Source: Pogona vitticeps
Lineage: Eukaryota; Chordata; Lepidosauria; Squamata; Agamidae
Direction of reading: 5' to 3'
Assembly: GCF_051106095.1 (NCBI RefSeq)
Contig: NC_135785.1
Location: forward strand, 225,613,045 to 225,677,044
Length of the DNA stretch: 64,000 nt
The position numbers and the translations under genes were made by a program. Positions 12,873 to 24,894 of this stretch are shown in pieces. The notes under the pieces were generated by a model. The model worked only from the letters and a program-made list of their open reading frames with translations. It was not told where the DNA came from and made no database searches. Position 1 is the first letter of the stretch, and every line of letters starts with the position of its first letter.

Positions 12873-13581
12873 ATACAGTAGAACTGCAGTATTCACAGAG
12901 GATCAGTTCCAAGCCCCTCCCCCGCCAATGGCAAAAACTATGGTTATAGCAACCCCTCTATATAGCATTGTCTCTGGTTCCCTCTGGTGGCCAATTCTGG
13001 TAATACACCGTAGAAATGCATATTTCTGGGGTTTTTATACAGTGGTGCCTCGCTTTATGACGTTAATTCATTCCAGCGAAATCACTGTAGAGGGAAAACG
13101 TCGTAAAGCAAAATAAAAAAGCCAATTGAAACGCATTAATACCCGGTTAATGCGTTCCAATGGGCTGAAAACTCACAGTCCAGCAAAGATCCTCCATAGG
13201 GGCGGCCATTTTCGGTGCCTGTAGAGTGAGGAATCTGTCCTTAAGCACAGCAGGGAGCCATTTTGAGCACCCAGTGGCCATTTTAAAAACCCGACGATCA
13301 GCTGCTTTGATTGTCATAATGCAAAGAATCGGTTCCTGAAGCAGGGAACCGATCTTCGCAAAGCAAAAAACAAACAAACAAACAAAACAAAAAAATTTAA
13401 AACATCGTTTTGTGATCGAAATTGCGATTGCAAAAACATCGTCGTGAAGCGGATTCGTCATTATACAGGGTAATCGTTAAGCGGGACATTACTGTATTTA
13501 ATATTAAATTCAATATTTTCAGGTAGTGAATAACGGAAACCGCAGCTACTGATCCTGTGGATATGGCAGTCCTACCTTAAG
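12873..13581. mobile_element. Tigger-like DNA transposon, host of a nested copy
   Basis: The left end TACAGTAGAACTGCAGTATT and right end GGATATGGCAGTCCTACCTTA are imperfect inverted repeats of a CAGTNNNNCC type. The element at 13040-13494 sits inside it, so it is the older one. Confidence 0.6.
13040..13494. mobile_element. Tigger-like short transposon (CAGTGGTGCC ends), copy 1
   Basis: CAGTGGTGCCTCGC at the left and GCGGGACATTACTG at the right, flanked by TA on both sides. It has the GGAACGCATTAA/TTAATGCGTTCC block common to the family. Confidence 0.85.
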
Positions 13582-13639
13582 AAAATAATCATGTACCATC
13601 AATTTATGATTATGATCAAACCTTTTCAGGATAGAGAGT

Positions 13640-13792
13640 ACTCAGAAGTGGTTAACCTTTCCCTGGGACTGTTCAGGTTGCCCAAGACCACATAGGCTCT
13701 GCTTGAAGGAGGCACAGTGGGGAATCAAACTCCCAACCTCTGGCTCTGCAGCCAGATACCTAAGCCACTGAGCTATCCAGTGGTTTAGGTAC
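13640..13792 (-). repeat. tRNA-derived SINE, reverse orientation
   Basis: Reverse complement reads GGATAGCTCAGTGGCTTAGG (A box), then GGGAGTTTGATTCCCCACTG (B box), and ends in the tail seen at 56885. Confidence 0.8.
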
Positions 13793-14096
13793 ATCAAATG
13801 CTGTTTCAGTGCTGCTCTCTCCCTATAGTTCAGTTAGACTGCCTGCCTATTTTTATGATTTTTTTAATAGACCACACTTTTTCCAGTTTATCAATTCATT
13901 TGTTGCCTTATTAATTCAAAACATATTTTTAAAAGTGCAAAACACCTTTAGGGATCAAAGGGGGAACATAGCTGAGTGATAATCATGTGTGCCAGCCACT
14001 TAATAGCATCAGCTAGTTAGCAGATGCCATCCACTAAGCAGATTTCCGTTATACTTTGATCATATGCTTCTTTCCTGGCACATCCAATAAAAACAT

Positions 14097-14551
14097 AAGG
14101 ATACAAGGAGAAACAATCTCAGGATGTATGGGATAGGTAACAATATGTAGTGTCTTTATTGTGTGGTGAAAAGCTTTAAAAACTTTCTTGCTTAGTGTAT
14201 TTTGACAGGGTTGAAGCTTTTAATCAGAAACTTTCATCAGAAGCTTAAAAGTAAACAAATTACAAAATTATACATATACTGTATACATATGAGGTATATT
14301 TTTATAAACCATTATGTGGCTCGAGACCTTACTAACTCATCACAAAACTTATAAAAACCAAGCAAATAGGACAATTTGCTTGGTTTTCATAAGTTTTGTT
14401 TTTGTAATTTTTAAATTTTGTTTACTTGATGAAGGCCCTGCCGAAATGTGTTAAGCAAGAAAGTTTTTTAAGATTTTCACCATGCAGTAAAGACACTGCA
14501 TATTGTTACCTATCCCAGACATCCTGAGATTGTTTCTCCTTGTATCCCTGG
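14097..14551. mobile_element. palindromic Penelope-type terminal repeat with hammerhead-like core
   Basis: Arms of about 120 bp are inverted copies: 14097-14217 begins GGATACAAGGAGAAACAATC and 14428-14551 ends GATTGTTTCTCCTTGTATCC. The right arm carries TTGATGA, a GGC/GCC hairpin and GAAA at 14426-14446, close to a hammerhead core. The class is inferred. Confidence 0.6.
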
Positions 14552-14861
14552 AGCCGAAAGGTAGATTTCAAACAAAGCAGTGAGGCTGTTTCTAAATGAG
14601 ACCCATTTCCCCTTTAAATTGTATTTGTCAATGGCTCAAATGGAGCATGCAATGTAGAACCTTTGTTAGATGGGTGCAAGGATTTAATAATTTATGCCAT
14701 CTAAAGTAATACAAACTTAATTTCCTAATAAATTAAAAATTCAGTGCCGGCTGTTCTCTTTGTTGTTTAATTCCTTATTTTAGTTTTGGGTTTTATTAAT
14801 TGTTGTGTGTTGTTTTACTTTTTGGTTTGTATCCGTTTGTGTACATCGCTGAGAGGAAGTA

Positions 14862-15294
14862 CAGTGGTGCCCTGCATAGCGACGATAATCCGTTCCGAAA
14901 AAATCGTCGCTATGTGGATTCGTCGCTATGTGGGGCAAAAAACCCCATAGGAACGCATTAAAACACGTTTAATGCGTTCCTATGGGCAAAAAACTCACCG
15001 TTATGCGGAAATCCTCCATGTGGCCACCATTTTCACTGCCCAGTAAGCGAGTAAAGGGCGCGAAAACACAGCGGGCAGCCATCTTCTTTACCCGGTGGCC
15101 ATTTTGGAACCGCCAATCAACTTTTTAAAAAACATTGCTTTGCAAAAATCAGTAAGCAAAACGCTTACCGATCATCGCAAAGCGATGTTTTACCATTAGA
15201 AACATCGCAATGCGATCGCTTATGTGATTGCAAAAAACACATCGCTATGCGGATTCATCGTTAAACGAATCACTCGTTATGCAGGGCACCACTG
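14862..15294. mobile_element. Tigger-like short transposon, copy 2
   Basis: CAGTGGTGCCCTGCATAGCG at the left and CAGGGCACCACTG at the right, flanked by TA. A central GGAACGCATTAA/TTAATGCGTTCC stem is present. Confidence 0.9.
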
Positions 15295-15604
15295 TATTAA
15301 AATGGCAAGCAATAATGTTAGCAATGCTTTTGGAACAGATACATGAAGGTTGCAATTCTGTGTGTTCTTGTTCGGGAGGAAACACCAGGATAACTCAACT
15401 GGATTATCTACTAAACAGATGTATATTGGATGGCACTGCAAAGCTTTATTTCTTAAATGCTTCCAACAATAGGTACCTACTTACCTGCTTTATCTGCAGC
15501 ATTTGATTTATGAGCCAGTGTGAATGAAGTTGGAACGCCATTATCTCATTGCTGGAGTGCACAACATACTATCATTGTGGTAACCAAAGGCAGCCCTTCA
15601 GTGG

Positions 15605-15815
15605 CTGAAATCCTGTTACTTTGTATAGTAAATCACACTATAGTAGAACCATCAAATCAGTGGGGGTTTGGTAAGTAAATTCCTCTGTAAATTTAATGGA
15701 TTTAAATGGACATAGTAAATCTTCGTTAGAGTAGGCCCATTTGAATCCATAGAACTTATGGAATTGACTCACAATGTCCATCTAATTCAGTGGGCTTACT
15801 CTAGTACTACCATTT
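15605..15815. mobile_element. palindromic short transposon (AGTAGGCCCATT type)
   Basis: The left half has TAGTAGAACCATCAAATCAG; the right half has AGAGTAGGCCCATTTGAATC and ATTCAGTGGGCTTACTCTAG. Related copies lie at 23030, 41755 and 55350. Confidence 0.6.
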
Positions 15816-16349
15816 ATACTTGTCAAAAAACAACCCTGGCAATTGTGTTGTGTTTGGGTAAGAAATGGTTAACTGACAAAAAACGGAGTCAGCTTCTGGG
15901 ATTTTCCCTTTTGTGGTGCCACTATGTGACTGGTAATGAACACATGAGGGTATCCTGCTGCCATTTATGTTGTCAACATTCAAGTTGCCCTTTGCTATGT
16001 AAAGCTTGACATCTTTTTTCTTGCTGGGTACACAGCACAATATTATGTAGCAATATTGAGCCGTTTCGTGGCATTTTGAATTGTGGGTACAGAACCACAT
16101 TCATAAACCAGAGGCCTTTTGAAGAATTGACTCTAAATCAAGACGATTAGAGCCTGAAGAGGAGCAACTCTATACTTTTCCAAATTTCTCTGTGTAACCT
16201 CAAACCAAAGACCATTGGGCCTTTTTTAGGGTTCCTCATCCACTGGGCTACACTCGTACGCTTCCCTGTAGAAGAAATCCTTTTTCTTCAAGGCCAGCCT
16301 GAGATATTTTTCCACCTCCACTCACTCCATCTGTAAAAACCAACAAGGC

Positions 16350-16555
16350 TAACTGTTGGTTGTTACGGGTTTTTCGGGCTCTTTGACCATGTTCTTGGAC
16401 AGAGTTCCTACTCCAGTCCTCTGAAGATGCCGGCCACAGAGACTGGTGAAACTTTAGGAAGAAAAACCTTCAGAACACAGCCAAAGAGCCTGAAAAACTT
16501 ACAATAACCATTAGATCCTGGCTGTGAAAGCCTTCGCAAATACAGTGTTGTGTAT
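16350..16555. mobile_element. Penelope-type terminal repeat, palindromic, with hammerhead-like core
   Basis: Starts GTTACGGGTTTTTCGGGCTC and ends with the inverse form GTGAAAGCCTTCGCAAATAC. The core CTCTGAAGATGCC, GGCCACAGAGACTGG, TGAAAC (about 16421-16452) fits CUGAAGA, stem II and GAAA of a hammerhead. The same text ends the Penelope-like element at 57512-58660. Confidence 0.7.
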
Positions 16556-16746
16556 TACTTAAATACCAGTGCTGGAACAGTCTCCTGCATTGCACCCAAA
16601 GCTAGCAAAGTAGAACTGCCTTGGGGTGGTTCAGAGCAGATGACACACAGTCTCTCCATCCCCTTGTGTTTGGTCTTGAAGACAGCATTCTTGCTCTGTT
16701 CTGCCTAACATCAGAGCCAGTCTTATCTCCTTCTACCTATGTTGAA

Positions 16747-16935
16747 AAGCAGTGTTGTGTGCTGGTTAGAACATTGAATTACAATTGGGTTGGGGGGTAC
16801 TTTGGTTCAAGACTTCACTTAGCCATGAAACTCACCAGGTGGCCTTGGGAGACATATTGTGTCAGCCACGTATACCTCACAGGGTTGTTGTGATGAATGG
16901 GGAAGGAAAAGCCAAGATGAGATATAAACGTACTG
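16747..16935 (+). repeat. tRNA-derived SINE (second family)
   Basis: GTGTGCTGGTTAGAACATTG (A box), TTTGGTTCAAGACTTCACTT (B box), then GCCATGAAACTCACCAGGTG and CCTCACAGGGTTGTTGTGAT. A short A-box-only start of another copy follows at 16949-16978. Confidence 0.8.
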
Positions 16936-17736
16936 AATACATGTATTTATAGCCAGTGTAGTGTAGGGGATAGAGCGTGCGCGCACATGCACACACACAG
17001 GTAGGTTAGTGGCAACAGTTATATACATAGCGAGTTTCATGGGTTCTCTGTAAATTTTATCACAAAATCAGGTTTTCAAAGATCCAAGTGGTGAAAATGC
17101 ACTCCCATCGCTTGAATTTTTGAAAAACGTTTCTACATATCGTTATCCACAACATCTTTTTAGAAACCAGTCCTGGGCTTATCTTCTGACTAAGACCCAG
17201 ACTTGCTTCATCAGGATTGCTGTCCTCATAACTCTTCCACTTCCTGGTCAGGATGCATAGGAGGGGTGCCATTTGTTTAGATAGCAAAATGTTTTGTCCT
17301 GCAGTGTGCCATTCCTAGGATCAGGGCCCATAGAAAGTGTTACCGTAACATAATGGCTGTATAGTTGGTCAGACATCTTGAGACTGTTTTTGGAAAGAGG
17401 TCCCTGGAATGACTGCTGCCTGGATCCTTTTAAAGAGTTCTGGAGATTATCAACACTATTCTAAATATATAAGGATAATGGTCTTATTAAGCTTCCAGTT
17501 AGCTTACTACCTGACCTTTGCATAATGGCCTAATGCCTTCCATGGCACATTTAGCTCCTCAGGGGCAGAGCTGTCTTTGATGGCTACATCCAAGGGCAGG
17601 TATTGAAGTCCTATGGCTGCAGAAATCAAGCTACTTCTAACAAATTATAAAGCTATTTTAGGACTTTTGTTTCTATGGAAATTCAACTGATAGCCCCAAA
17701 TGCAGGTACTGTCTGGGACAGAACTTTTTTCCACTA

Positions 17737-18024
17737 CTCTGTTTCCCTGAAAACAAGACCTAACCTGAAAATAAGCCCTAGTAGGATTTTTCAGGATGCT
17801 CATAATATAAGCCCTACCCCAAAAATAAGCCCCAGTTAAATGAAACTCTGCCCTCCTCCATTGTGCGGCAAGCAGATGACGTAACTATATTTGAATAAAT
17901 GTAGATTGTTGTACATGGAAAAAAAATAAAACATCCCCTGCAAATAAGCCCAAATGTGTGGTGTTTTGTTTTGTTTTGTAGCAAAAATTAATATAAGACC
18001 CTGTCTTATTTTCGGGGAACACGG
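17737..18024. mobile_element. short DNA transposon with CCGTGTTTCCC-type ends, copy 2
   Basis: Begins CTCTGTTTCCCTGAAAACAA after TA and ends TTATTTTCGGGGAACACGG before TA; 288 bp, the most complete copy here. Confidence 0.85.
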
Positions 18025-20835
18025 TATATAACATTTGATCTTAAGACTATGTGTATTCCATGGGCACACAGTATTTGTTATCTTTTGTTTCAGAGAGTTG
18101 AAATCAAAGGAACATGTTCAAATTGGGGAACACGTTACTTGTTACACCCACCAGTGTCACCAGTGGTGTGCCTTTCAATGGCAGATTGCTAAAAGTTCAG
18201 AAATCAGAGCAGCCTTGTTTCTCTTCAGATCATATAAATCTTTCACCTTTTAGAAATCCAAGGAGACATTTTGCACCGCACACTGAGTCACACAACTCCG
18301 TAAATGGCCATAGTTTGCCACTGAAAGTTGCTCTGACGGCATTATGCCAGCAGGGAAAACAGATAGCAGTGTCTCCATTAAATTGTGATAAACATTAGCA
18401 AGAACTTCTTGGCATGTTTAGAGTAAAACAATGATTCATCCAGAAAGGCATGAAATTGAATCAGTAATTTGTAAAACCCTCCAACCCTGTTATTTTTAAA
18501 ATCACTTTACCGATTCTTCTGCTTGTAACCTGTATATCAGTTTGGTGGGCTTCTTTTCACACATGCTTATCAATACCACTCTCATTCCTACTTTTAGACC
18601 GCCTTTGAAAACAGTAGGTTTTGTTTGAAATATAGCATCTTTGTGGGGTTTACATTAAAGTCTAGTATTTAAAAAAAAAAAACAACCATAAGAAACAGGA
18701 CAAAATTAAAAATTAAAAAACAAAACAATGTTCCTAAGAATCCACATTTAAAAGGAGAGTGAATTGGAATGGCATGTAATGACTTTCTAGTTTTAATAGG
18801 TCTGCTTCAATCATGGTTCTTTGCTTGGAGAGATGTAACACTGTACCTGTCAGAGAATAAGAATATTTAGGGGAGACAGACTATAGAACATTCCGTTCCA
18901 GTCAATGCAAAAGAGTGTTTTGAAAATTAGCCAAAGCTAAAAAAATAAAATAAAAAAGGCTGTTTTAAGGGGTACAAAACGTGGCTGAAAATGTCCTTGT
19001 CAATTTGGGATGGCTTTTTTTCTCAGCAGTTAACAGCTGTTTGATAGCAGAGTCAATGGTCTGGTAAGAACTTTCAAAGACATGACGGGATAGCTTCTAA
19101 GAAGGTTCCTGTAATAATGGACTACCTATAGTGGTAATGGTAGTGGTAATGATGGGAGTAGGTTAGATTTGAAATCTCCAACATCAAGAATTTTTAGTGT
19201 CAACTGATCTCACAATTAATGCCTCCTGAACACCCTTGCCATTCCTATCTAGGCCACCAGGCCCTGGTATTGCTGCTACAGCCATCAATCATCTCCATCT
19301 CCCCACTTCCCTGCCCCAGGCAGGTTTATTTCATGGCGGACTTCGGGGGTTCTACAATGCAAGCCCTTGTGTTATATACTGCTACATCAAATATCTGTCT
19401 TAGGTCGTTTTTAAGGAGGAAGGCAGAATAAAATATATTTGAAATAAATACATAAATAAAATATTGGCCATTTCATTGTGGGGAACATGCCACAGTGGCA
19501 ACACAACTCCAGTTGCTTATATCTAAAGAATGCTGATTCTGGGTAACTTCACTTAAGAAAATAAATGGTGGTTACAATACCAGTGACAATGGGGCTACAG
19601 AAGAGCAACAGTGAGGGGGGATTGGGGGGCAGGTCCCAGTGGGCATCAACTATCCGAATATGTCCGGGTATTGATCCAACCCCTGGTTGGTTATTACTGT
19701 ACATTGCTAGCATATCTACACCTAAAAAAGAAAAGCCTTCTGTGCCTTGCAAAAATTTCCCCCTGCCCTCACTCACCCTCATTTCAAGCAGAAGCAAAAT
19801 GAATTAAAAATAATAAGCTAGTGTGAGTATATTTGTTCACTTTACAAATTACATAACCATCACAATGTCCAGCTTTAAGATCACATTAGCACAGACATAT
19901 TTTTCATGTTATATATACAGCATACATCATATATATTGTAAACTAAACATAACACTTGATAACACATATAAATTCAATTATTTTTGTATTGTTTCTCATT
20001 TATATAACATATAATCTGATTTCAAATTTATAAACTGATATTTTCTAATAGAACCCCAAATGTCTGACAATGATTAAAAAGAAGTTGTTCCCTTGTGATA
20101 AATGTACCACCATATATCCTTTAAACAATACTGTGATGTGAAACCAAATCTCAAATGAGTATGGGGTATACAGAATCTTGCTGATTTGGTGGTCAGTAAT
20201 ATTTTATAGGCCCCACATTCACTTCCACACTTGCAACAATGATAATTTACTTTGACATGAATCAAGTAGCCATGGCTGTTGCCAGCCAACTTTGTTGCCA
20301 TCTGATCATGGTTAAATCCATAGTTTACATTTAGGAACAATTTTGAGTAATATAAGACTGGTGTGTTGTTTTTTCATTACATGATTACATTCCTTGATAA
20401 GAAAAACTGCATTGAATAATTTGACGTGAAACTGCTAGATTTTAAAAAAAATGTCTGTGGGGGGGGGGGGTCATTTTTGTTTTTGATGGGGAATTTTTGG
20501 GGGAGGGCAAATAGAACAGTGCCCCTCTGACTGTTTCATGTCAGTGTGAGACAGGCTACCCTTAGTTTCCTGAAGTGCCCAGAGCATCCTTAGGCAGTTT
20601 TTAATTAAGTCTCCCACATTTCCTTGCTTCTGCAATTTTTGGAGAAGGATCTCAACCTGGTCTGAGTGGCATGCATCCACTATTTTCAAGTTTAAAATAG
20701 AACAGAATTCCCGCAAGCCATTTTAAATAATTATCAGTAACAGCAGCAATATCATCCATTGGACTAAGAACTGATGCATTCGTGGCCTGTGTCATTACTG
20801 CTTCCTGTTATCCACCAAAGGAGTGAGTAATGATA
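18025..20835. other. non-coding spacer
   Basis: No gene recognised. There is an A-rich run at 18669-18682, an A/T-rich repeat tail at 19390-19462 (GGAGGAAGGCAGAATAAAAT, SINE/LINE-like) and a poly-G run at 20459-20470. Confidence 0.55.
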
Positions 20836-21261
20836 CAGTGGTGCCCCACATGACGACGATAATCTGTCCCATTGAAATTGCTGTTTAGCAAAATCGTCGT
20901 CATGTGAAAACCCTTTCCCCATTGGAATGCACTGAAACCCGTTTAATGTGTTCCAATGGGGAAAATACCTCCTTGTCCAGCGAAGATCGCCCATAGGGAA
21001 GCCATTTTGCGAGCGCTGATCAGCCGTAAAAATGGCTGCCCTGCGAACTATGGGTCCGGAAAACACAGGGCAGCCATTTTGCGAAGCCGGAAAAAAAAAT
21101 CATCATCTTGTGAACAAACGGTTCGCGAAGCACAGTCCTAATCGACGTCCAGTGAAAATCCCCCATTGAAATAACTGTTTTACGAATTGCTATAGCGAAC
21201 GTAAAAAGTCATTGTTATGCGGATTGGTCATTTACCAGGGTCATCGTCTTCCGATGTAATG
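20836..21261. mobile_element. Tigger-like short transposon, copy 3
   Basis: CAGTGGTGCCCCACATGACG after TA at the left; internal TGGAATGCACTGAAACCCG and GCCATTTTGCG blocks. The right end is worn, so the limit near 21261 is approximate. Confidence 0.7.
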
Positions 21262-21782
21262 GCATCAGTTGTAAATGGATTAGATGCTGGGGGGACGTGC
21301 CTGCTGACCGAATGAAACAAACAGCTTCTCGGTCTCTTGCAGCATTGCTAGCTTTTTTCCCACTGGAGAAAACAAAACCAAATTTCATAACCCAGAGCAA
21401 AGTCAGAAAGGGTTAGCTTGAGTTAAACTATTTTTTAAAAAACTGATTATGATGGAAAACTACTTTGCCTTTTCACTTAAATAGAAGACCAATGGACTGC
21501 AATGTTATGAGTGCGTATTTGGAAGTACGGCCCACTAAACTCAGTGGAGCTTGCTTCCCATTTGGCAAGCACAGAGTTAAGCACTATGAAGAGTAGCATC
21601 AAAAACGACCAGAGTGCATTGACAAAATAATGCATTTTCTAGTGCACGAAGACTGACCTACACTTGCTGGAGGCTTGCTAGACGTGATTAATTGGCTACC
21701 ATTTTCCCCTTGCGGCATGTCACTATATAGTTTAATCACCAGATGGCACTGGATTTAGTTGTATCTAGACAGAATTCTAATA

Positions 21783-22387
21783 CAGTGGTGCCTCGCACAG
21801 CGAGGTTAATCCGTTCCGGATTAACCCTCGCTGTGTGAAACATCGCTCAACGGAAAGTAAAAACCAATTGGAACGCATTAAACAGCGTTTAATGCGTTCC
21901 AATTGATTGATTTACTCACCGTTGTGCAATGCTGGCAGCCATTTTCGCACCCTCCCCTCACTGAACGAGGGCGCGAAAATGGCTGCGATCAGCTGATCGG
22001 TGGGTCTAAAATGGCCACCGCGCGACCCCCAAATGGCCGCGCGCAGCGTTTTCGCGCCCTTGGTAAGCGAGGGGAGTGTGCGAAAACGCTGCACGCAGCC
22101 ATTTTGGCTGTTCCGGCAGTGTTTTCGCGCCCTCCCCTCGCTTACCAAGGGTGCGAAAACGCTGCGCGCGGCCATTTGGGGGTCGCGCGGCGGCCATTTT
22201 GGACCCACCGATCAGCTGATCGGTGGGTCGCAAAGCGAAGGTTGGTAAGCGAACAGCTTACCGACCTTCGCTCTGTGAATTGTGCCCTATTCAGGTGCCG
22301 TTTTGCGATCGCATTTGCGATCGCAGAAACGGCACTGTTGCGCGATTTCGTCGCTCCACGGAGCAACCGTTGCGCGAGGCACCACTG
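21783..22387. mobile_element. Tigger-like transposon with long internal hairpin, copy 4
   Basis: CAGTGGTGCCTCGCACAGCG at the left and GCGAGGCACCACTG at the right, both beside TA; 605 bp. The interior has two nearly perfect inverted arms of about 90 bp (21987-22076 and 22132-22221). CpG-rich, so its open frames on both strands are accidental. Confidence 0.92.
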
Positions 22388-22699
22388 TACTGTAATTTTG
22401 TGCCGTCAGGATGATTCCTATCTATGGTCACACTTCCAGGGTTTTCTAGATAGGGAATACACAGAAATTATTTACTATTCTCCTTTTTGGGGGGCCCCTT
22501 GCCCGTTCATTACTTAGCTTCATATCACTACTGTTCTTATTAGAAAGGAAAAAAAATAAAGCTCCTGCCTGTCTTTCTCACATGAGTCATAAGACCTCTA
22601 CAAAGCTTTCATAACAAGATATCTAAAAAGAGGTTACAGTATACATTTTCATCCTACAGCCAAATGAACCAGAGCAAATAATATTATTGTGGCCACTTT

Positions 22700-22835
22700 T
22701 GTTGTTGTTTAGTTGTTTAGTCGTGTCCGACTCTTCATGACCCCATGGACCAGAGCACGCCAGGCCCTCCGGTCTTCCACTGCCATTACTGTCTCCCAAA
22801 TATACTTTATGTTTGTTTTTTTTAACACAAATTAT
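22700..22835 (-). mobile_element. BovB LINE (or BovB-tailed SINE) 3' end, reverse orientation
   Basis: GTTTAGTTGTTTAGTCGTGT, CCGACTCTTCATGACCCCAT and CCAGAGCACGCCAGG form the BovB 3' signature. It matches the plus-strand copy at 38205-38350 including the unusual CCCAAATATACTTTATG. Confidence 0.8.
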
Positions 22836-23706
22836 CCACACCCCTTTCTTCAGTATGTTTTTTTGTCTGGAATTCACAATGTGACATTTGTGCCACTCAG
22901 CTGATTAGATTATATAGCCTGACTATACTATAATGAGGTTAGGATTAGTCAGCAATGCTACAGTCCTATGCACCTTTATCTGGCACAAAGCTCCCAATAA
23001 ACACATTGAGATACCTTAGTAAGAAATCATAGGCGAAATCCAGTATTAAACTGCAGCTATAGTAGTCCCATTAAATTAGTGGGGATTTGGTGAGGACACC
23101 TATATCATTTCATTAATTTAATGTGATTTACTACTGGGTTTCACGCATCTGAAAATGCAAGAATTAATTCTGTTTCCTAGGGTGCACAATCTAGTTAAAA
23201 AAGATGAACAGCTTGATTTGTGCTTTTTCCCCTCCATGCTTAGATCAATAGGTTGCTTTTACACCAAATCCTCACCTTCATGGTATTAATGCATTTTTAG
23301 AGATTAATTCATTGAACATCTGGAATACATCATTGCAAGCTACTACATAAGCAATCTGCACCATTGTCTTTGTCTGCAAGTATACTGATCTAGTCGGTAA
23401 AGAATAGTGGAAGCTTATGCAAAATATCTCCAAAACCTGACTAACTTATAGTTTTGGAATTATTATTGTTAGTAGTTAAAGCAAAAGTTAAACTTCTTTA
23501 CAGGAAATTTAGTGCAATTAAAGGTTACATAGGAAATAACTCAGGATGCAGCACTGGGGGCGTGAAACTTCTAACCTAAACTCTAAGAAATGTGGACGGA
23601 GATTGTTGTAAGCTACTTACTGATACAACTCAATCTCAAAAATGTGAACACTCAAAAGGGTCCTTTGTCATGATTGTGAATACCTATGTCTGAGGCAGAA
23701 TTATTC

Positions 23707-23793
<87 letters not shown>

Positions 23794-24744
23794 TATATAT
23801 GTATATGAATATATATGAATATATATATATAACTCTTAAAATTTGTTTATCTGCTTTTCTCAGTATTTTAAATTTTAATATTCCCTTCAGTTCACCCTTG
23901 TTCTTGTTCTTCTCAATGATTAACATGAGGCGGATAGGACCTCCACACCATATTACCTGGATAAACCCTTTAAGTTGTCAGCCAGTGTATTAGCTTGAAG
24001 TAGTTTCTTTCTAGGCCTAGACACTGGTTCTCTGATCCAATCTGGAAGCCAGGTTGGGGCACTGGCACATATATGGATATGGTCTATCATTATGTGTGCT
24101 TCATCCAATGCATTATATGCCTTTGATCTGAATCAATTTGCAGGTATCCCATGGACAAGTATTGGCCTGTAAAATACAACAAACCACCTTATAACTTCTG
24201 TTTTTACACTGATATTCATGAAATTTGAGGACAACCTAAAGGGGGAATGCCAAATTTTGGACAGTGGGCTTCGGTGATTTTCATATTAAGCACCTTTAAG
24301 GCTTTTTTTAAAAAGTCTAAAATGATTTGTGTTCATTTGAGTTGAGTTCAAGACAGTTAGTTTCAGTTTCTACATTTATCACTAGAACCAAATCTAGCCA
24401 TTCCACTTGGACCTCATACAAATTAGTGTGAATTGGGCTCATTGGTTTCCGAATTTGGGATTTACACAGACCTGTTTCTCACCTGTCCAAGGTCAAAAGG
24501 CTTTGCTCTGTACTTTTTCTTTCTGAACAGCTGTCCTCTTTGGTGCTGACTCTCAAGCACCTCCCATGAAATTAGCTCAAGACCCATCCATTTCCTATTG
24601 CAGCCTTAGGTGTAAGATGTTTTCTAAATACTTTTTCCCCATCTGAAACCCTTATTCTCTTTTATAACAGACGGATTGCCTATTCATTTATTACCAGATT
24701 AACCGTATATGTTACTAACATACCTTCCCCCCCTTCTTCTTTAG
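22836..24744. other. spacer 5' of GUCA1C exon 2 (probably intron 1)
   Basis: Contains a palindromic AGTAGTCCCATT-type repeat at about 23030-23148, the (AT)n tract and unremarkable AT-rich DNA. No exon 1 of GUCA1C was recognised. Confidence 0.5.
23712..23790. repeat. (AT)n microsatellite
   Basis: About 40 AT dinucleotides, followed by GAATATAT variants to 23830. Confidence 0.97.
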
Positions 24745-24894
24745 GATGGATTTATTGACTTTTTGGAGTTTATAGCTGCAATAAATCTAGTCATACGAGG
24801 GAAAATTGACCAGAAATTGAAATGGTACTTCAAACTATATGATGCTGATGGGAGTGGAACGATTGACAAAAAAGAACTTTTAAGCATATTCTCG
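24745..24894 (+). CDS. GUCA1C: GUCA1C coding exon 2 (of 4 expected)
   Basis: 150 nt, 50 codons, phase 0 at both ends. The acceptor is a pyrimidine tract plus TTTAG and the donor is GTAAGG. It starts inside the EF2 loop (DGFIDFLEF) and runs through EF3 ([12 protein letters not shown]). Confidence 0.93.

Noticed and set aside
21903-22517. 204-codon open frame
   Set aside because: It runs across the hairpin of a Tigger-like element and has a mirror frame on the other strand, as expected of an inverted repeat.
23705-23926. Ile/Tyr-repeat protein
   Set aside because: Translation of the (AT)n microsatellite.
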